Source of the DNA: Lysinibacillus sphaericus
GTDB lineage: Bacteria > Bacillota > Bacilli > Bacillales_A > Planococcaceae
Reading direction: 5' to 3'
DNA length: 64,000 nt
NCBI RefSeq assembly: GCF_002982115.1
Contig: NZ_CP019980.1
Span: 2,178,001-2,242,000 of the forward strand
The translations under genes were made by a program, and so were the position numbers. The notes beneath the pieces were generated by a model. It ran no database searches, was not told where the DNA came from, and saw nothing but the letters and a program-made list of their open reading frames with translations. Positions within the stretch are counted from its first letter, which is position 1. Each line of letters begins with the position of its first letter. Shown here one piece after another: positions 1 through 8,469 of this stretch.

Positions 1-7
1 AAAAAGT

Positions 8-406
8 ATGATACAAGATATAAACTATTATTTTACAAATATTTTCTATCATCTCCATACAACACATGAAGATAATATTTCCCATCAAAGTGTGCGTATT
101 TTACAGATGATTCAAAAGGAAGATGAAGTGACGGTTCGAGATATTGCAAAATTATTAAATATCTCGCAAAATACTGCTTCAGAGCATGTAAAAAAGCTAG
201 AACGACATGGCTGGGTTGAGAAGATTCGAGCAGCCAATGATCAACGTAAAGTGAAGCTTTTTCTTACAGCGGATGGATTACAGATTGTAAAGAAAAATAC
301 GGAATTAGATGATAACAAACTAAAGCAGGCGCTACTTCTTTTATCAGAAAAAGAACAACAAAGTGTTTTAGAAGCATTTCAGCTATTAAGCGAGGTGTCG
401 AAATGA
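8..406 (+). CDS. MarR-family winged-helix transcriptional regulator
   Basis: A 132-residue DNA-binding regulator. Residues about 28-90 form a winged helix-turn-helix: a helix pair around VRDIAKLLNISQNTASEHVKKL is followed by a wing-like segment with basic residues (NDQRKVKLFLT), typical of the MarR family. The C-terminal helices would form the dimer interface. The ATG lies only 8 bases from the window edge, so its ribosome binding site and any earlier start cannot be fully judged. The stop codon overlaps the start of the next gene (ATGA), so the two are translationally coupled. The ligand and target are unknown; the coupled membrane protein is the obvious candidate target. Confidence 0.8.
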   Translation: MIQDINYYFTNIFYHLHTTHEDNISHQSVRILQMIQKEDEVTVRDIAKLLNISQNTASEHVKKLERHGWVEKIRAANDQRKVKLFLTADGLQIVKKNTELDDNKLKQALLLLSEKEQQSVLEAFQLLSEVSK

Positions 407-753
407 TTTATACAGTTGTAAAAATTATATGTTCTGCTGCAATTATTGCAGTTGTTACAGAAGTTGCTAGAAGATTTCCTACATATGGTGGTATGATAGC
501 CGCACTGCCACTTGTCAGTATTTTAAGTATTATTTGGCTAACCGTTCAAAGTGAACCAAATGAGCATATACAGCGATTTACGGTTGGTGTAATAGTTGGA
601 CTTCCTGCGACAATGGTTATGCTATTTGTTATGTATTTGGCAATGAAATCGTCTATTCATATTGTCTTTGCTATAGGGCTAGGAGTAATGTCATGGGTAA
701 TATGTTTAGGTATTCAAAAAGCCATCGCTGGTGTATTTCATATTTCAATATAA
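403..753 (+). CDS. DUF3147-like small membrane protein
   Basis: A 116-residue hydrophobic protein with about four membrane segments (residues roughly 4-22, 28-46, 60-82 and 88-108). It resembles the DUF3147 family of small integral membrane proteins, which have no known function. It overlaps the preceding MarR-type gene by four bases, so the two are probably made together and the regulator may respond to the same signal. No catalytic motif is visible. The family assignment comes from overall pattern and is moderately secure; membrane location is clear. Confidence 0.7.
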   Translation: MIYTVVKIICSAAIIAVVTEVARRFPTYGGMIAALPLVSILSIIWLTVQSEPNEHIQRFTVGVIVGLPATMVMLFVMYLAMKSSIHIVFAIGLGVMSWVICLGIQKAIAGVFHISI

Positions 754-768
754 AGTAGGTAGATTATT

Positions 769-1254
769 ATGCCAATCATCCATCGTTCACAAGTTTCAAA
801 AAATGATGTTCAAGCGTTTTTTCAAACACATTGGGGAAGTACGGAAATGGTTATTTCCAGTGGTATTTATGATTGTAGTACATTAGAAGGTTTTGTATTT
901 GTAAATGACAATCAAACAATAGTAGGTCTAATAACCTATGAAATTCGGGGAGCTGAATGTGAAATTATTTCCCTTGATAGTATGGAAGAAGGGAAAGGAA
1001 TCGGCTCATGCCTTTTAAAAGCCGTGGAAGAACAAGCACGTCAGCATCACTGTACTGTTGTTTCACTCATCACTACGAATGATAATTTACATGCACTAAA
1101 ATTTTATCAAAAACGAGGCTATTCTCTCGTAGAAGTTCTACCAAATGCGGTAGAGCGAGCAAGAGCATTGAAACCGGAGATTCCTTTGATTGGCCATGAC
1201 GGTATCCCCATTCGCGATGAAATACGGTTGCAAAAAACATCTGTCTCCATATAA
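769..1254 (+). CDS. GNAT-family N-acetyltransferase
   Basis: A 161-residue acetyltransferase of the GNAT superfamily, which moves an acetyl group from acetyl-CoA to an amine. The acetyl-CoA binding motif A is seen as EEGKGIGSCLLKAVEEQARQ near residues 70-90, preceded by the beta strand with ISLDSM. Motif B follows as NDNLHALKFYQKRGY near residues 105-120. The substrate cannot be deduced. It starts 15 bases after the DUF3147-like gene, probably in the same transcript, and its stop codon lies inside the loop of a strong rho-independent terminator. Confidence 0.85.
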   Translation: MPIIHRSQVSKNDVQAFFQTHWGSTEMVISSGIYDCSTLEGFVFVNDNQTIVGLITYEIRGAECEIISLDSMEEGKGIGSCLLKAVEEQARQHHCTVVSLITTNDNLHALKFYQKRGYSLVEVLPNAVERARALKPEIPLIGHDGIPIRDEIRLQKTSVSI

Positions 1255-1269
1255 GGCAGATGTTTTTTT
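1232..1269 (+). terminator. Rho-independent terminator overlapping the GNAT gene 3' end
   Basis: The stem AAAACATCTG pairs with CAGATGTTTT and is followed by a run of seven T. The loop contains the stop codon of the acetyltransferase gene. It closes the three-gene cluster that begins with the MarR-type regulator. Confidence 0.85.
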
Positions 1270-1357
1270 ATAGTTCACGAATGTATTAGTAAAAATTCTG
1301 TTCCGCTACGGTATTTGTCGTTTATACTAATGGTGAAGCTTGAAAGTGAGGAATCTA

Positions 1358-1822
1358 ATGAAAAAAATAATATTTATCCTATTTTTTAGTGTGTTAGTAG
1401 TGGGAGCGGCTTTTATCATCTATTTGAAAAGCAATCCACCACTTGTTGTCAATGGTTATACAAACGCTGATGGAAATCCGTCTATTCGATTAATAGAAAT
1501 TGAGAATAAAGGGCTAAGAGAGCTACAACTACAATCGATACTTGTCGATGAAAAGTTGCCAGACAATGCCAAGCTAGTCATTAGTAAATCAGAACCGTTT
1601 GAAGTTGGCGCAAAAATTGAGAACAATCCTAATATGACATTTCATAAACTAACACAAGTGAGTATTTTTCCTAGTCAATACATAGATCGTCAGGCAATTG
1701 GTAAACAAGCGCAACATTACGCATTACAAGTACATGCTACAGCAATTCAAAAGATTACGATTCAATACAAATATTTAAACATACCATTTACATTAACGGC
1801 AGAGCTTCAACCAAATGCCTAA
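1358..1822 (+). CDS. Membrane-anchored protein of unknown function
   Basis: A 154-residue protein with an N-terminal membrane segment (residues about 4-23, KKIIFILFFSVLVVGAAFII) and an extracytoplasmic remainder rich in beta-strand-like sequence. The ATG at 1358 is chosen because GTGAGG lies seven bases upstream; an in-frame TTG at 1340 has no good ribosome binding site. No family was recognised. The segment IRLIEIENKGLRELQLQSI could suggest an immunoglobulin-like or LEA-like fold, but this is only a guess. It stands alone, between a terminator and a 185-base spacer. Confidence 0.6.
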   Translation: MKKIIFILFFSVLVVGAAFIIYLKSNPPLVVNGYTNADGNPSIRLIEIENKGLRELQLQSILVDEKLPDNAKLVISKSEPFEVGAKIENNPNMTFHKLTQVSIFPSQYIDRQAIGKQAQHYALQVHATAIQKITIQYKYLNIPFTLTAELQPNA

Positions 1823-2007
1823 CAAAGAACGGTGACATATCGAAATCGGCATCTTTCAATGGGTTCATCCAATTGTTTTTTTTCTCAAATTTTGTCATAT
1901 CTATTAGGCGCTTGTCTTTTCATAAGATTGTTTGATGAAAAAAACCTGTTATTCCTAAATTGTGGTAATCTAATCGTAATAGTTATTGGAATGATAGGAG
2001 GGGTCTA

Positions 2008-2517
2008 ATGGGTTTAGTCATTGTTGGCATCATAGCTGTTATTAGTATTTTAGTGTCCATCTTCATAATTGTTCGGAAACAGTCCAAAGGTGATATAAGG
2101 CTACAAGTGGAAGCGATATGTGAAGGAAAAAATGAATTAGATCAAGCAATAATGAGAATCTACTTTACATTTTCGATTGGTAAACTAGCTAGCAGAAGTA
2201 AAGAAATTATCGGTAGTATTGATTGGTCAGAAGGCTGGATGCCTGTTAGCTACAATTTGAAAGAACATGGCAGCTATCGAGAAGAACGTATCCTTACTTT
2301 GACAGAAGATAAGTACACTACTTTTGAAATAGATGCGACAAATGCGATAGATGACCAAGGGAGCGGTGAGGGTTACGTCGTTTTAGTGTTAGAGAAACCG
2401 ACACAGACCATGCTATCAAGAGCTGGTGTGATGTTAGTCATAACAGCTAACTTAGTATCCTATCAATTATCAGATTCTATTAGTTGGCATAATGAAGTAA
2501 TAGTGAATCATATTTAA
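2008..2517 (+). CDS. Single-pass membrane protein of unknown function
   Basis: A 169-residue protein with one N-terminal membrane helix (residues about 2-22) followed by a polar domain of about 145 residues. A strong site (GGAGGGG) sits 4-5 bases before the ATG. No family was recognised; there are no cysteines suggestive of metal binding apart from one near residue 40. It is monocistronic, closed by the terminator at 2523-2566. It reads as a real gene from its ribosome binding site, isolation on its strand and terminator. Confidence 0.6.
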   Translation: MGLVIVGIIAVISILVSIFIIVRKQSKGDIRLQVEAICEGKNELDQAIMRIYFTFSIGKLASRSKEIIGSIDWSEGWMPVSYNLKEHGSYREERILTLTEDKYTTFEIDATNAIDDQGSGEGYVVLVLEKPTQTMLSRAGVMLVITANLVSYQLSDSISWHNEVIVNHI

Positions 2518-2522
2518 ATTAG

Positions 2523-2566
2523 AAAAGCTATTCGTAAGGATTAAAACTTATGAGTAGCTTTTTTGT
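2523..2566 (+). terminator. Rho-independent terminator
   Basis: The hairpin arms AAAAGCTATTCGTAAG and CTTATGAGTAGCTTTT pair with small wobbles and are followed by a T run. It ends the transcript of the membrane protein gene just upstream and separates it from the T-box leader. Confidence 0.8.
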
Positions 2567-2734
2567 TTAACAAAATGGGTAATGACAAGGCGATAAAAAA
2601 TTTTTTCAAAAAAATGTATGCGTTTTACATGTTGGTACGCTCATATTTCAGGGATTTTGAGAATGGAAAAAAATTTTTTTCAATTATTGACAACTTTTGA
2701 GATGTCCGATATAGTGAATACCAATTTCATGAAA

Positions 2735-2986
2735 CCATGAAAACAGCTATGATAAGGACGAGAGTTTTGATGAACGATTTACAGAGAGGGGAGCCTAGGC
2801 TGAAAACTTCCTAATGCAGCGTCAATTCTTACTACCTTTGAGCAGTGCTAGGAAACTTGCACCGTTATTTGCAACGTTACTGCAAAGACAATGAGCCGCT
2901 AGTGCATCTAGTGGGAATTTGGGTGGAACCACGGGTAAATGACACATACTCGTCCCTATTTTAGGGACGGATATGTGTTTTTTTTA
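2735..2986 (+). promoter_or_regulatory. T-box leader of the threonyl-tRNA synthetase gene
   Basis: The leader carries the T-box sequence GGGTGGAACCACGGGT at 2921-2936, close to the family consensus that pairs with the free acceptor end of an uncharged tRNA. It is followed directly by a terminator hairpin (2942-2978; arms read ACACATACTCGTCCCTA and TAGGGACGGATATGTGT) and a T run. In this family uncharged tRNA stabilises the antiterminator and lets transcription enter the synthetase gene. The specifier codon should be a threonine codon; an ACC at 2834-2836 lies in a plausible specifier region, but the stem I fold was not computed. Confidence 0.9.
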
Positions 2987-3011
2987 ATTTTTCAGTAAAG
3001 GAGAAAAGATC

Positions 3012-4934
3012 ATGTCAAATCAAGTTATCAATATTCAGTTTCCAGATGGAAAGCAACAAGTATTTACAAAAGGTGTTACACTAACCGACATTGCACAGGC
3101 GATTAGTCCAGCACTGCGCAAAAAAGCAATTGTAGGAAGTGTCAACGGAACCATTACTGATTTGACGCGCCCTATTTTGGCAGATGCCCAAATCAACCTA
3201 TTTGATGCTAGCACACACGAAGGAATTGAGGTTATTCGTCATTCCACAGCTCATTTAGTAGCACAAGCGATTAAACGCTTATATCCAGAAGCCCAATTTG
3301 GCGTAGGACCAGTAATCGAAAACGGTTTTTATTATGATATTGAATTATCACATTCTCTTGTGCCAACGGATTTACAAAAAATAGAAAAAATGATGCATCG
3401 TATTGTGCAAGAAAACATTCAAATACAACGAAAAGAACTAACACGTGAAGAGGCAATCCGGTTGTTTCAACATGATAAACTGAAATTAGCATTACTAGCT
3501 GATATTCCAGAAGATGATTTCATAACGCTTTATGAGCAAGGTGATTTTTATGATTTATGTCGTGGCCCGCATGTATCCTCAACAGGTAAATTACAGCACT
3601 TTCAATTAATGCATGTATCAGGGGCATACTGGCGCGGCGATAGCCAAAATCAAATGCTTCAGCGAATTTATGGTGTTGCATTTGCTACAAAAGAAGAATT
3701 AAATGATTATTTTATCTTTTTACAAGAAGCAGATAAACGCAATCATCGTACATTAGGAAAAGAACTCGAATTATTCATGTTTTCAGAAGAAGCGCCAGGT
3801 ATGCCTTTTTACCTAGCTAATGGCCAAATACTTCGAAATGAATTAGAATCTTTTTTACGCAATTTACAAACAAAATATGATTATCAAGAGGTTCGTACAC
3901 CATTTATGCTGAACCAGCGTTTATGGGAACAATCAGGACATTGGGAGCACTATAAAGAGAATATGTACTTTACACAAGTAGATGCCCAAAGCTTTGCGTT
4001 GAAACCTATGAACTGTCCAGGACATATGCTGATATTTAAAAATGCAAGACACTCATACAGAGATTTACCGATTCGTATGGCGGAATTTGGACAAGTGCAT
4101 CGACATGAGTTTAGCGGAGCATTAAATGGACTGCTACGAGTTCGAACTTTTTGCCAAGATGATGCCCATATTTTTGCCACACCACAGCAAATAGAAGATG
4201 AAATCAATTTAGCGCTGCGAATCATCGATCATATGTATCAAGTATTTGGTTTCCAATACGAAATTGAATTGTCGACGCGCCCTGCTGATTTTATGGGGCA
4301 TATTCAGCTCTGGGATGAAGCGGAATCGGCATTGGAAAATGTCCTGAAAAATGCGGGTTATTCATATAAAATAAATGAAGGAGACGGAGCGTTTTACGGC
4401 CCTAAAATTGATATTCATATAAAGGATGCTATTAAACGAAGTCATCAATGTGCAACGATTCAACTGGATTTCCAACTGCCTGAGAAATTCGATTTAACAT
4501 ATTTAAACGAACAAAACGAAAAAGTAAGACCTGTTGTAATTCATCGCGCTGTTTTCGGTTCGATTGACCGCTTTTTAGGTATTTTAATTGAACATTTTGG
4601 TGGAGCCTTTCCGACGTGGTTAGCACCACAACAAGTTATTGTGATAGGGGTGGCTAAGATACACCAAAAATATGTTCAGCAAGTAGTACAAGCACTTGAA
4701 AAAGAACATATACGGGTGCGTGAAGATAACCGCCAAGAAAAGTTAGGGAAAAAAATCAGAGAAGCTCAATTGAAAAAAATACCGTATATTCTCGTATTGG
4801 GCGATCATGAATGCAACAATCAAAGTGTAACAGTGCGGAACTATGGTCAACAAGTGTTGAATGAAAAACCATTACAGCAATTTATTGAAGAAATTAAGCT
4901 CGAAATTAGCGAAAAAGCGTTGTCTGATAATTAA
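3012..4934 (+). CDS. thrS: Threonyl-tRNA synthetase
   Basis: A 640-residue class II synthetase that attaches threonine to tRNA-Thr in the cytoplasm. It shows the full bacterial order: an N-terminal TGS domain (about 1-63), a second editing domain with HSTAH near residue 77 and CRGPH near 184, a catalytic core with the zinc-binding cysteine in MNCPGH near 335, and a C-terminal anticodon-binding domain from about 540. The class II motif 3 region reads HRAVFGSIDRF. The ATG follows AAAGGAGAAAAGATC. It is regulated by the T-box leader just upstream. Some Bacillaceae carry a second inducible copy (thrZ); which of the two this is cannot be told from the window. Confidence 0.97.
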   Translation: MSNQVINIQFPDGKQQVFTKGVTLTDIAQAISPALRKKAIVGSVNGTITDLTRPILADAQINLFDASTHEGIEVIRHSTAHLVAQAIKRLYPEAQFGVGPVIENGFYYDIELSHSLVPTDLQKIEKMMHRIVQENIQIQRKELTREEAIRLFQHDKLKLALLADIPEDDFITLYEQGDFYDLCRGPHVSSTGKLQHFQLMHVSGAYWRGDSQNQMLQRIYGVAFATKEELNDYFIFLQEADKRNHRTLGKELELFMFSEEAPGMPFYLANGQILRNELESFLRNLQTKYDYQEVRTPFMLNQRLWEQSGHWEHYKENMYFTQVDAQSFALKPMNCPGHMLIFKNARHSYRDLPIRMAEFGQVHRHEFSGALNGLLRVRTFCQDDAHIFATPQQIEDEINLALRIIDHMYQVFGFQYEIELSTRPADFMGHIQLWDEAESALENVLKNAGYSYKINEGDGAFYGPKIDIHIKDAIKRSHQCATIQLDFQLPEKFDLTYLNEQNEKVRPVVIHRAVFGSIDRFLGILIEHFGGAFPTWLAPQQVIVIGVAKIHQKYVQQVVQALEKEHIRVREDNRQEKLGKKIREAQLKKIPYILVLGDHECNNQSVTVRNYGQQVLNEKPLQQFIEEIKLEISEKALSDN

Positions 4935-4945
4935 ATGCAATAAAA

Positions 4946-4987
4946 TAAAAGCCTGATAAGATGTTCAATCAGGCTTTTATTATTTTT
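4946..4987 (+). terminator. Rho-independent terminator of thrS
   Basis: The stem AAAAGCCTGAT pairs with ATCAGGCTTTT and is followed by T-rich sequence. It lies 12 bases after the thrS stop codon. Confidence 0.85.
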
Positions 4988-5119
4988 AATAAAATGATTT
5001 AGTATGCACATGTATTAAAGTAAGAATTTTCGTATAGATACAAAAGTATAATCGTTACTTCTAGATATGTTTTTTCATGCATATTATATAGTGTAGATAG
5101 AAGATTATTTCATTTATTA

Positions 5120-5602
5120 TTATGGAGTATTGGCAGATTTTATTATTGGTGAGTAGGTACTACCCCCTATAAGTAAATTTTTTGTTTCTGCATCAATCAC
5201 TGCATATTTATGAAATTCTTCTTGTGCATGTTGGCGATAGGAAGCCAAGAAATACACTTGTCTGTTTGGATGAATCATTGTGTGATTAGAGAGATCCATT
5301 TCTTGACTGACAGTATCTGTTTTCGTATAAAAAAATTCACGAGTTTCTGGCACGTCTTTAAATAATATTTTTTCACGCATGCTGAATGTTGCACCATGAT
5401 ATTCTTCATAGAGTGATTTATCTAATTGCTTATAAAATTCGTCTTCTACAAGAAAAGTTTGAAAGTGATTACTAGGGTATTTTAGCGTAGTGTTTGTTGT
5501 TGTGATTGGTTCACAAATAGTAGCAGTCGACTCTTTTGGTATAGACTGTGAGTGTGAAAATAGATTAGAAAAAACGACCAAGGTTAAAAGAAGTACTTGC
5601 AT
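5120..5602 (-). CDS. Secreted protein of unknown function
   Basis: A 160-residue protein with a signal peptide (MQVLLLTLVVFSNLFSHSQS) and no other membrane segment. The start at 5602 is chosen because AGGAGG lies eight bases upstream and because the product then begins directly with the signal sequence; a longer in-frame reading starting at 5668 lacks these. The mature part contains a segment that reads like a DUF-type domain (EFHKYAVIDAETKNLLIGGS), but no family was recognised. It is a single gene facing thrS from the other strand. Confidence 0.6.
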   Translation of the reverse strand: MQVLLLTLVVFSNLFSHSQSIPKESTATICEPITTTNTTLKYPSNHFQTFLVEDEFYKQLDKSLYEEYHGATFSMREKILFKDVPETREFFYTKTDTVSQEMDLSNHTMIHPNRQVYFLASYRQHAQEEFHKYAVIDAETKNLLIGGSTYSPIIKSANTP

Positions 5603-5732
5603 AATTTGGCCTCCTATAATTAGCGTTATAGGTAGATTTCCCAATTTCTTGTTATATATACGTTTCATGACAATAACATACAGAATTCTGGGAAAAGGCG
5701 ATATAGCTTTTTAACGAGTGAAGAAATTGAAT

Positions 5733-5771
5733 GAAAAACCAGCCAAGAAAATACTCTTTTTGACTGGTTTT
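5733..5771 (-). terminator. Rho-independent terminator of the Spo0E-like gene
   Basis: Read on the minus strand, AAAACCAG pairs with CTGGTTTT across a loop of about 20 bases and is followed by TTTTTC. It lies about 50 bases beyond the Spo0E-like stop codon and fits termination of that short transcript. Confidence 0.6.
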
Positions 5772-5821
5772 ATCCAAAATGCGCGTTTTTTATAAAATGT
5801 AATGATAATGACCCCTCCTTT

Positions 5822-5986
5822 TTAGGAAGCTTGTTTAAAATATCTGTTTAGCAACACATCTAGCTCTTGGCTATAGTCAACTACAGCAGGGTGTGTAAAT
5901 CCTAAATCTTTTGCCTTTTTATACATAATTCTCCTTTTAATCTCGATTTCAAACTTCAAGAATTGTTTAAACAATAAATTTACCAA
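5822..5986 (-). CDS. Spo0E-like sporulation phosphatase
   Basis: A 54-residue gene with a TTG start. It matches the Spo0E family, small aspartyl-phosphate phosphatases that remove phosphate from Spo0A and delay sporulation. The second half reads MYKKAKDLGFTHPAVVDYSQ followed by ELDVLLNRYF, which contains the family signature SQELD and the usual two-helix hairpin. AGGAGGAG lies about seven bases before the TTG. The internal ATG would remove part of helix one (IEIKRRIMYKKA), so the TTG is preferred. The gene stands alone between two minus-strand genes and has its own terminator. Which response regulator it acts on cannot be deduced. Confidence 0.85.
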   Translation of the reverse strand: MVNLLFKQFLKFEIEIKRRIMYKKAKDLGFTHPAVVDYSQELDVLLNRYFKQAS

Positions 5987-6527
5987 CTTTTTCTCCTCCT
6001 AATTTTTCTACATATTCTTGATTTAAAATTCTCATGGCTTCGATTCAGCTTTTTCATTGTATATCAGTTAAAACAAAAAAATTGTCACATTGTGTATAGG
6101 AAATGAAATTCGTAATTTAGTCACATATAAGTCTATTTATGGATCATACTAATAAATAATAGACTAGTTTCATTTCTCCTTATTTTCAGCTTTTACGTTA
6201 CATAATTAGCGCGTATAACGAGATTTTCTTTAAGAAATCGTTAAGAACTTAACGCGTATGATATATGTCTTTTTTACTAGATGAATTATTCTTCCTACCT
6301 AGAAAAGAAATTGCTAATAGTTACATTCATTCATATATTGTCGCAATTTATCAAATCCTATTATTTGCTGTTTAATTATTAGGGATTTTTCTTTTTTAAA
6401 ATATTGAACTGAACAGTTTATAAACAACTGTTCATAATGTGATGGTTTTGGGAATCGAAATGCTCAAAATACAATAAGTAGCAAATGAGTAACGCACACA
6501 TTCATTATTTTGAATGTGTGCGCTTTT
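5987..6527. other. Intergenic region with an inverted repeat and a hairpin
   Basis: No coding sequence is supported in these 540 bases. They hold a 25-bp inverted repeat at 6410-6434 (TGAACAGTT, 7-base spacer, AACTGTTCA) that could be an operator. A strong hairpin at 6493-6522 (GCACACATTCA / TGAATGTGTGC) is followed on the plus strand by CGCTTTTTT and lies directly against the end of the minus-strand acetyltransferase gene. Confidence 0.5.
6410..6434. repeat. 25-bp inverted repeat, possible operator
   Basis: Perfect 9-bp arms TGAACAGTT and AACTGTTCA are separated by TATAAAC. Such dyads are typical of dimeric repressor sites, but no gene starts within 100 bases on either strand, so its role is unknown. 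The spacing does not fit the LexA site of Bacillus (GAAC-N4-GTTC). Confidence 0.4.
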
Positions 6528-7082
6528 TTAGCTACGTGGGGGCCATTCTTCACGTAATAGGCCAAATAAGAGAATATCGTGAAATTTGCCAAAGCGGAAA
6601 ATTTCATTCCGTAGTATCCCTTCTTTTGTAAAGCCACATTTTTCATAAGAGCGAATGGCTCCTACATTAAAGCTGAACACTTGTAGTTTAATTTTGTTGA
6701 TTGCAATGTAATCGAATATGAAGGTGATAAGTGTTTGCATTGCATCTGTTCCTAATCCTTTACCTTGCCATTTTTCACTTACTGATATGCCTACTAAGCA
6801 AGTGCTGTTGGTCCAATTGATAGAAAATACACCACATGATCCAATAAGCTGTTGCGTCGTCTTTTCAAAAATGCCGAAGAAAAATTCTTCTTTTTTTCCA
6901 CTAATATTTCGAAAGAATGAAGAATGGTCTTCAACTGTATGTGGGAATGGTATCTCATCATTAGCAAGTAATAAAGTAGGCTTTTCATTCTCTATTTGTA
7001 TATACTCTTCTAAATCAGAGGATGCCATTTGTTTTAATATAATTGATTGTCCATTTAGAAAATCTTTAAAATATTGTTCCAT
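6528..7082 (-). CDS. GNAT acetyltransferase, RimJ/RimL-like
   Basis: A 184-residue acetyltransferase resembling the RimJ/RimL branch, whose members acetylate ribosomal protein N-termini, antibiotics or other small amines. The acetyl-CoA motif is seen as VSEKWQGKGLGTDAMQTLI near residues 105-123 and the later motif as VFSFNVGAIRSYEKCGFTKE near 140-160. GGGAG lies about eight bases before the ATG. It is monocistronic. The substrate is not predictable; the label RimJ/RimL reflects fold similarity only. Confidence 0.85.
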   Translation of the reverse strand: MEQYFKDFLNGQSIILKQMASSDLEEYIQIENEKPTLLLANDEIPFPHTVEDHSSFFRNISGKKEEFFFGIFEKTTQQLIGSCGVFSINWTNSTCLVGISVSEKWQGKGLGTDAMQTLITFIFDYIAINKIKLQVFSFNVGAIRSYEKCGFTKEGILRNEIFRFGKFHDILLFGLLREEWPPRS

Positions 7083-7357
7083 ATAAAATCTCCCTTATCT
7101 AAGGGTGCAGTTTGTGTACTATCCCTTTGAAAATTAGTTTTTTTCAAACAACGTTTCTACTGCGTTAATTACAATCATATTCACAGCTCCTTTAATTTGA
7201 ATAGTATAATAATAGCATAGTTTGGAATTTTAAGTAATTACATGAAAAAATAAAATGCAATCAAACTTTGTCAAATGATGGTTGGGTTTTGCTAGTAATT
7301 CCCAAAATAGGTTAGAATTTAATAATAAAAAATGTACTAGTTGGAAGAAGGGGTATA

Positions 7358-7837
7358 ATGCGGTTAAAGTTTTATGATCAAACAGATTATTCATTAATTG
7401 AACAATATATGTTATCACAGGAGCAACTTCTCTATACAATGTCCCCAATGGCAAGTCTTAAACTCTCCGAAACCGATATCAATCGGCATGCCATTTTAGC
7501 AATGAAAGGTGAGAAGCTTGTCACTTTTTTTGTTCTTCACGAAAATGAAGGAGTAAAACCTTATTCAGAAAATAACCAAGCCATTTTAATTCGTGGATTT
7601 TCAACAGATATGCATGAACAAGGAAAAGGGTATGCCAAAGAAGCATTACAATTATTGCCTACATTTGTACGACTGCATTTTCCTACAATCAATGAATTAG
7701 TGTTAGGTGTTAATTTTCCGAATACAGCAGCTCAGGCGCTCTATAAAAAATGTGGCTTTGTCGATGAAGGCATATGTGCAGTAGGCATCAAAAGCGAGTT
7801 GAAAGTGATGAGCTATTATTTACAAAGTGATCATTGA
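7358..7837 (+). CDS. GNAT-family N-acetyltransferase
   Basis: A 159-residue GNAT protein. Motif A is seen as MHEQGKGYAKEALQLLPTFV near residues 85-105, and motif B as VNFPNTAAQALYKKCGFVDE near 125-145. AGAAGGGG lies seven bases before the ATG. The next gene, also a GNAT, starts 17 bases beyond the stop, so the two form a likely operon. Substrate unknown. Confidence 0.85.
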   Translation: MRLKFYDQTDYSLIEQYMLSQEQLLYTMSPMASLKLSETDINRHAILAMKGEKLVTFFVLHENEGVKPYSENNQAILIRGFSTDMHEQGKGYAKEALQLLPTFVRLHFPTINELVLGVNFPNTAAQALYKKCGFVDEGICAVGIKSELKVMSYYLQSDH

Positions 7838-7854
7838 AGTGAGGAGGAATGCAG

Positions 7855-8271
7855 ATGTACATAATAGAAGCAAGTATGGAACACTTCACTTTTCTCTGTG
7901 CATTGGATAAAGAAGTAATAGGTGACTATTCAAGAAGTGATCGCATTAAGCATGCAATAGTAGAAAGACGATGCATGATTTACAAAATACAAAGTTGTAT
8001 TGCAGGATTTTTAATTTTTACAACGGATTTCTTTGATTGTAGTTTTATTTCATTAGTTATAGTCAAACCGTCTGAACGTAGAAAAGGTGTTGCTACCGCA
8101 CTATTAGTAGATTTTATTGAAAGAGCACCCACTGCCAAAATTTTCTCGTCAACGAATCGTTCCAATACAAAGATGCAAAACATATTTAACGCTACAGGAT
8201 TTAAAAGAAGTGGCTATATAGAAAACTTAGATGACGATGATCCAGAAATTATTTACTTTACATTAAAATAG
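7855..8271 (+). CDS. GNAT-family N-acetyltransferase
   Basis: A 138-residue GNAT protein. Motif A reads VKPSERRKGVATALLVDFIE near residues 68-88, and STNRSNTKMQNIFNATGFKR near 100-120 corresponds to the later conserved segment. The ATG at 7855 is preferred over the one at 7849, because GAGGAGGA sits only a base or two before the latter but about six bases before the former. It follows another acetyltransferase gene by 17 bases and is probably cotranscribed. Substrate unknown. Confidence 0.8.
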   Translation: MYIIEASMEHFTFLCALDKEVIGDYSRSDRIKHAIVERRCMIYKIQSCIAGFLIFTTDFFDCSFISLVIVKPSERRKGVATALLVDFIERAPTAKIFSSTNRSNTKMQNIFNATGFKRSGYIENLDDDDPEIIYFTLK

Positions 8272-8469
8272 CAATCTTCGTATTCTTATTCATGGACAGG
8301 AGGGGGACTAGCGTAATTTGCTCCCTTTTTCTCTGTCATAATTTTGTAACATTATCTATTAATTAGGAAAGATGAGCTTCAAAAAGGGCACTTAATGTTT
8401 GGCATGACGTTCTATTATGGAGAAGCAATTTACAGCTTCTACAAAAAAAGGATGTTGGAGGTCGTTGTG

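Noticed and set aside
2735..2986. Attenuator leader peptide before thrS
   Set aside because: The conserved T-box sequence and terminator explain the region; no threonine-rich short frame was seen.
5700..5812. Short frame after AAAGGAGGGG on the minus strand, just past the Spo0E-like stop
   Set aside because: It would need an ATT or ATC start and overlaps the terminator; not supported.
6410..6434. Possible LexA (SOS) box
   Set aside because: GAAC and GTTC are present but separated by far more than the four bases of the Bacillus LexA site.
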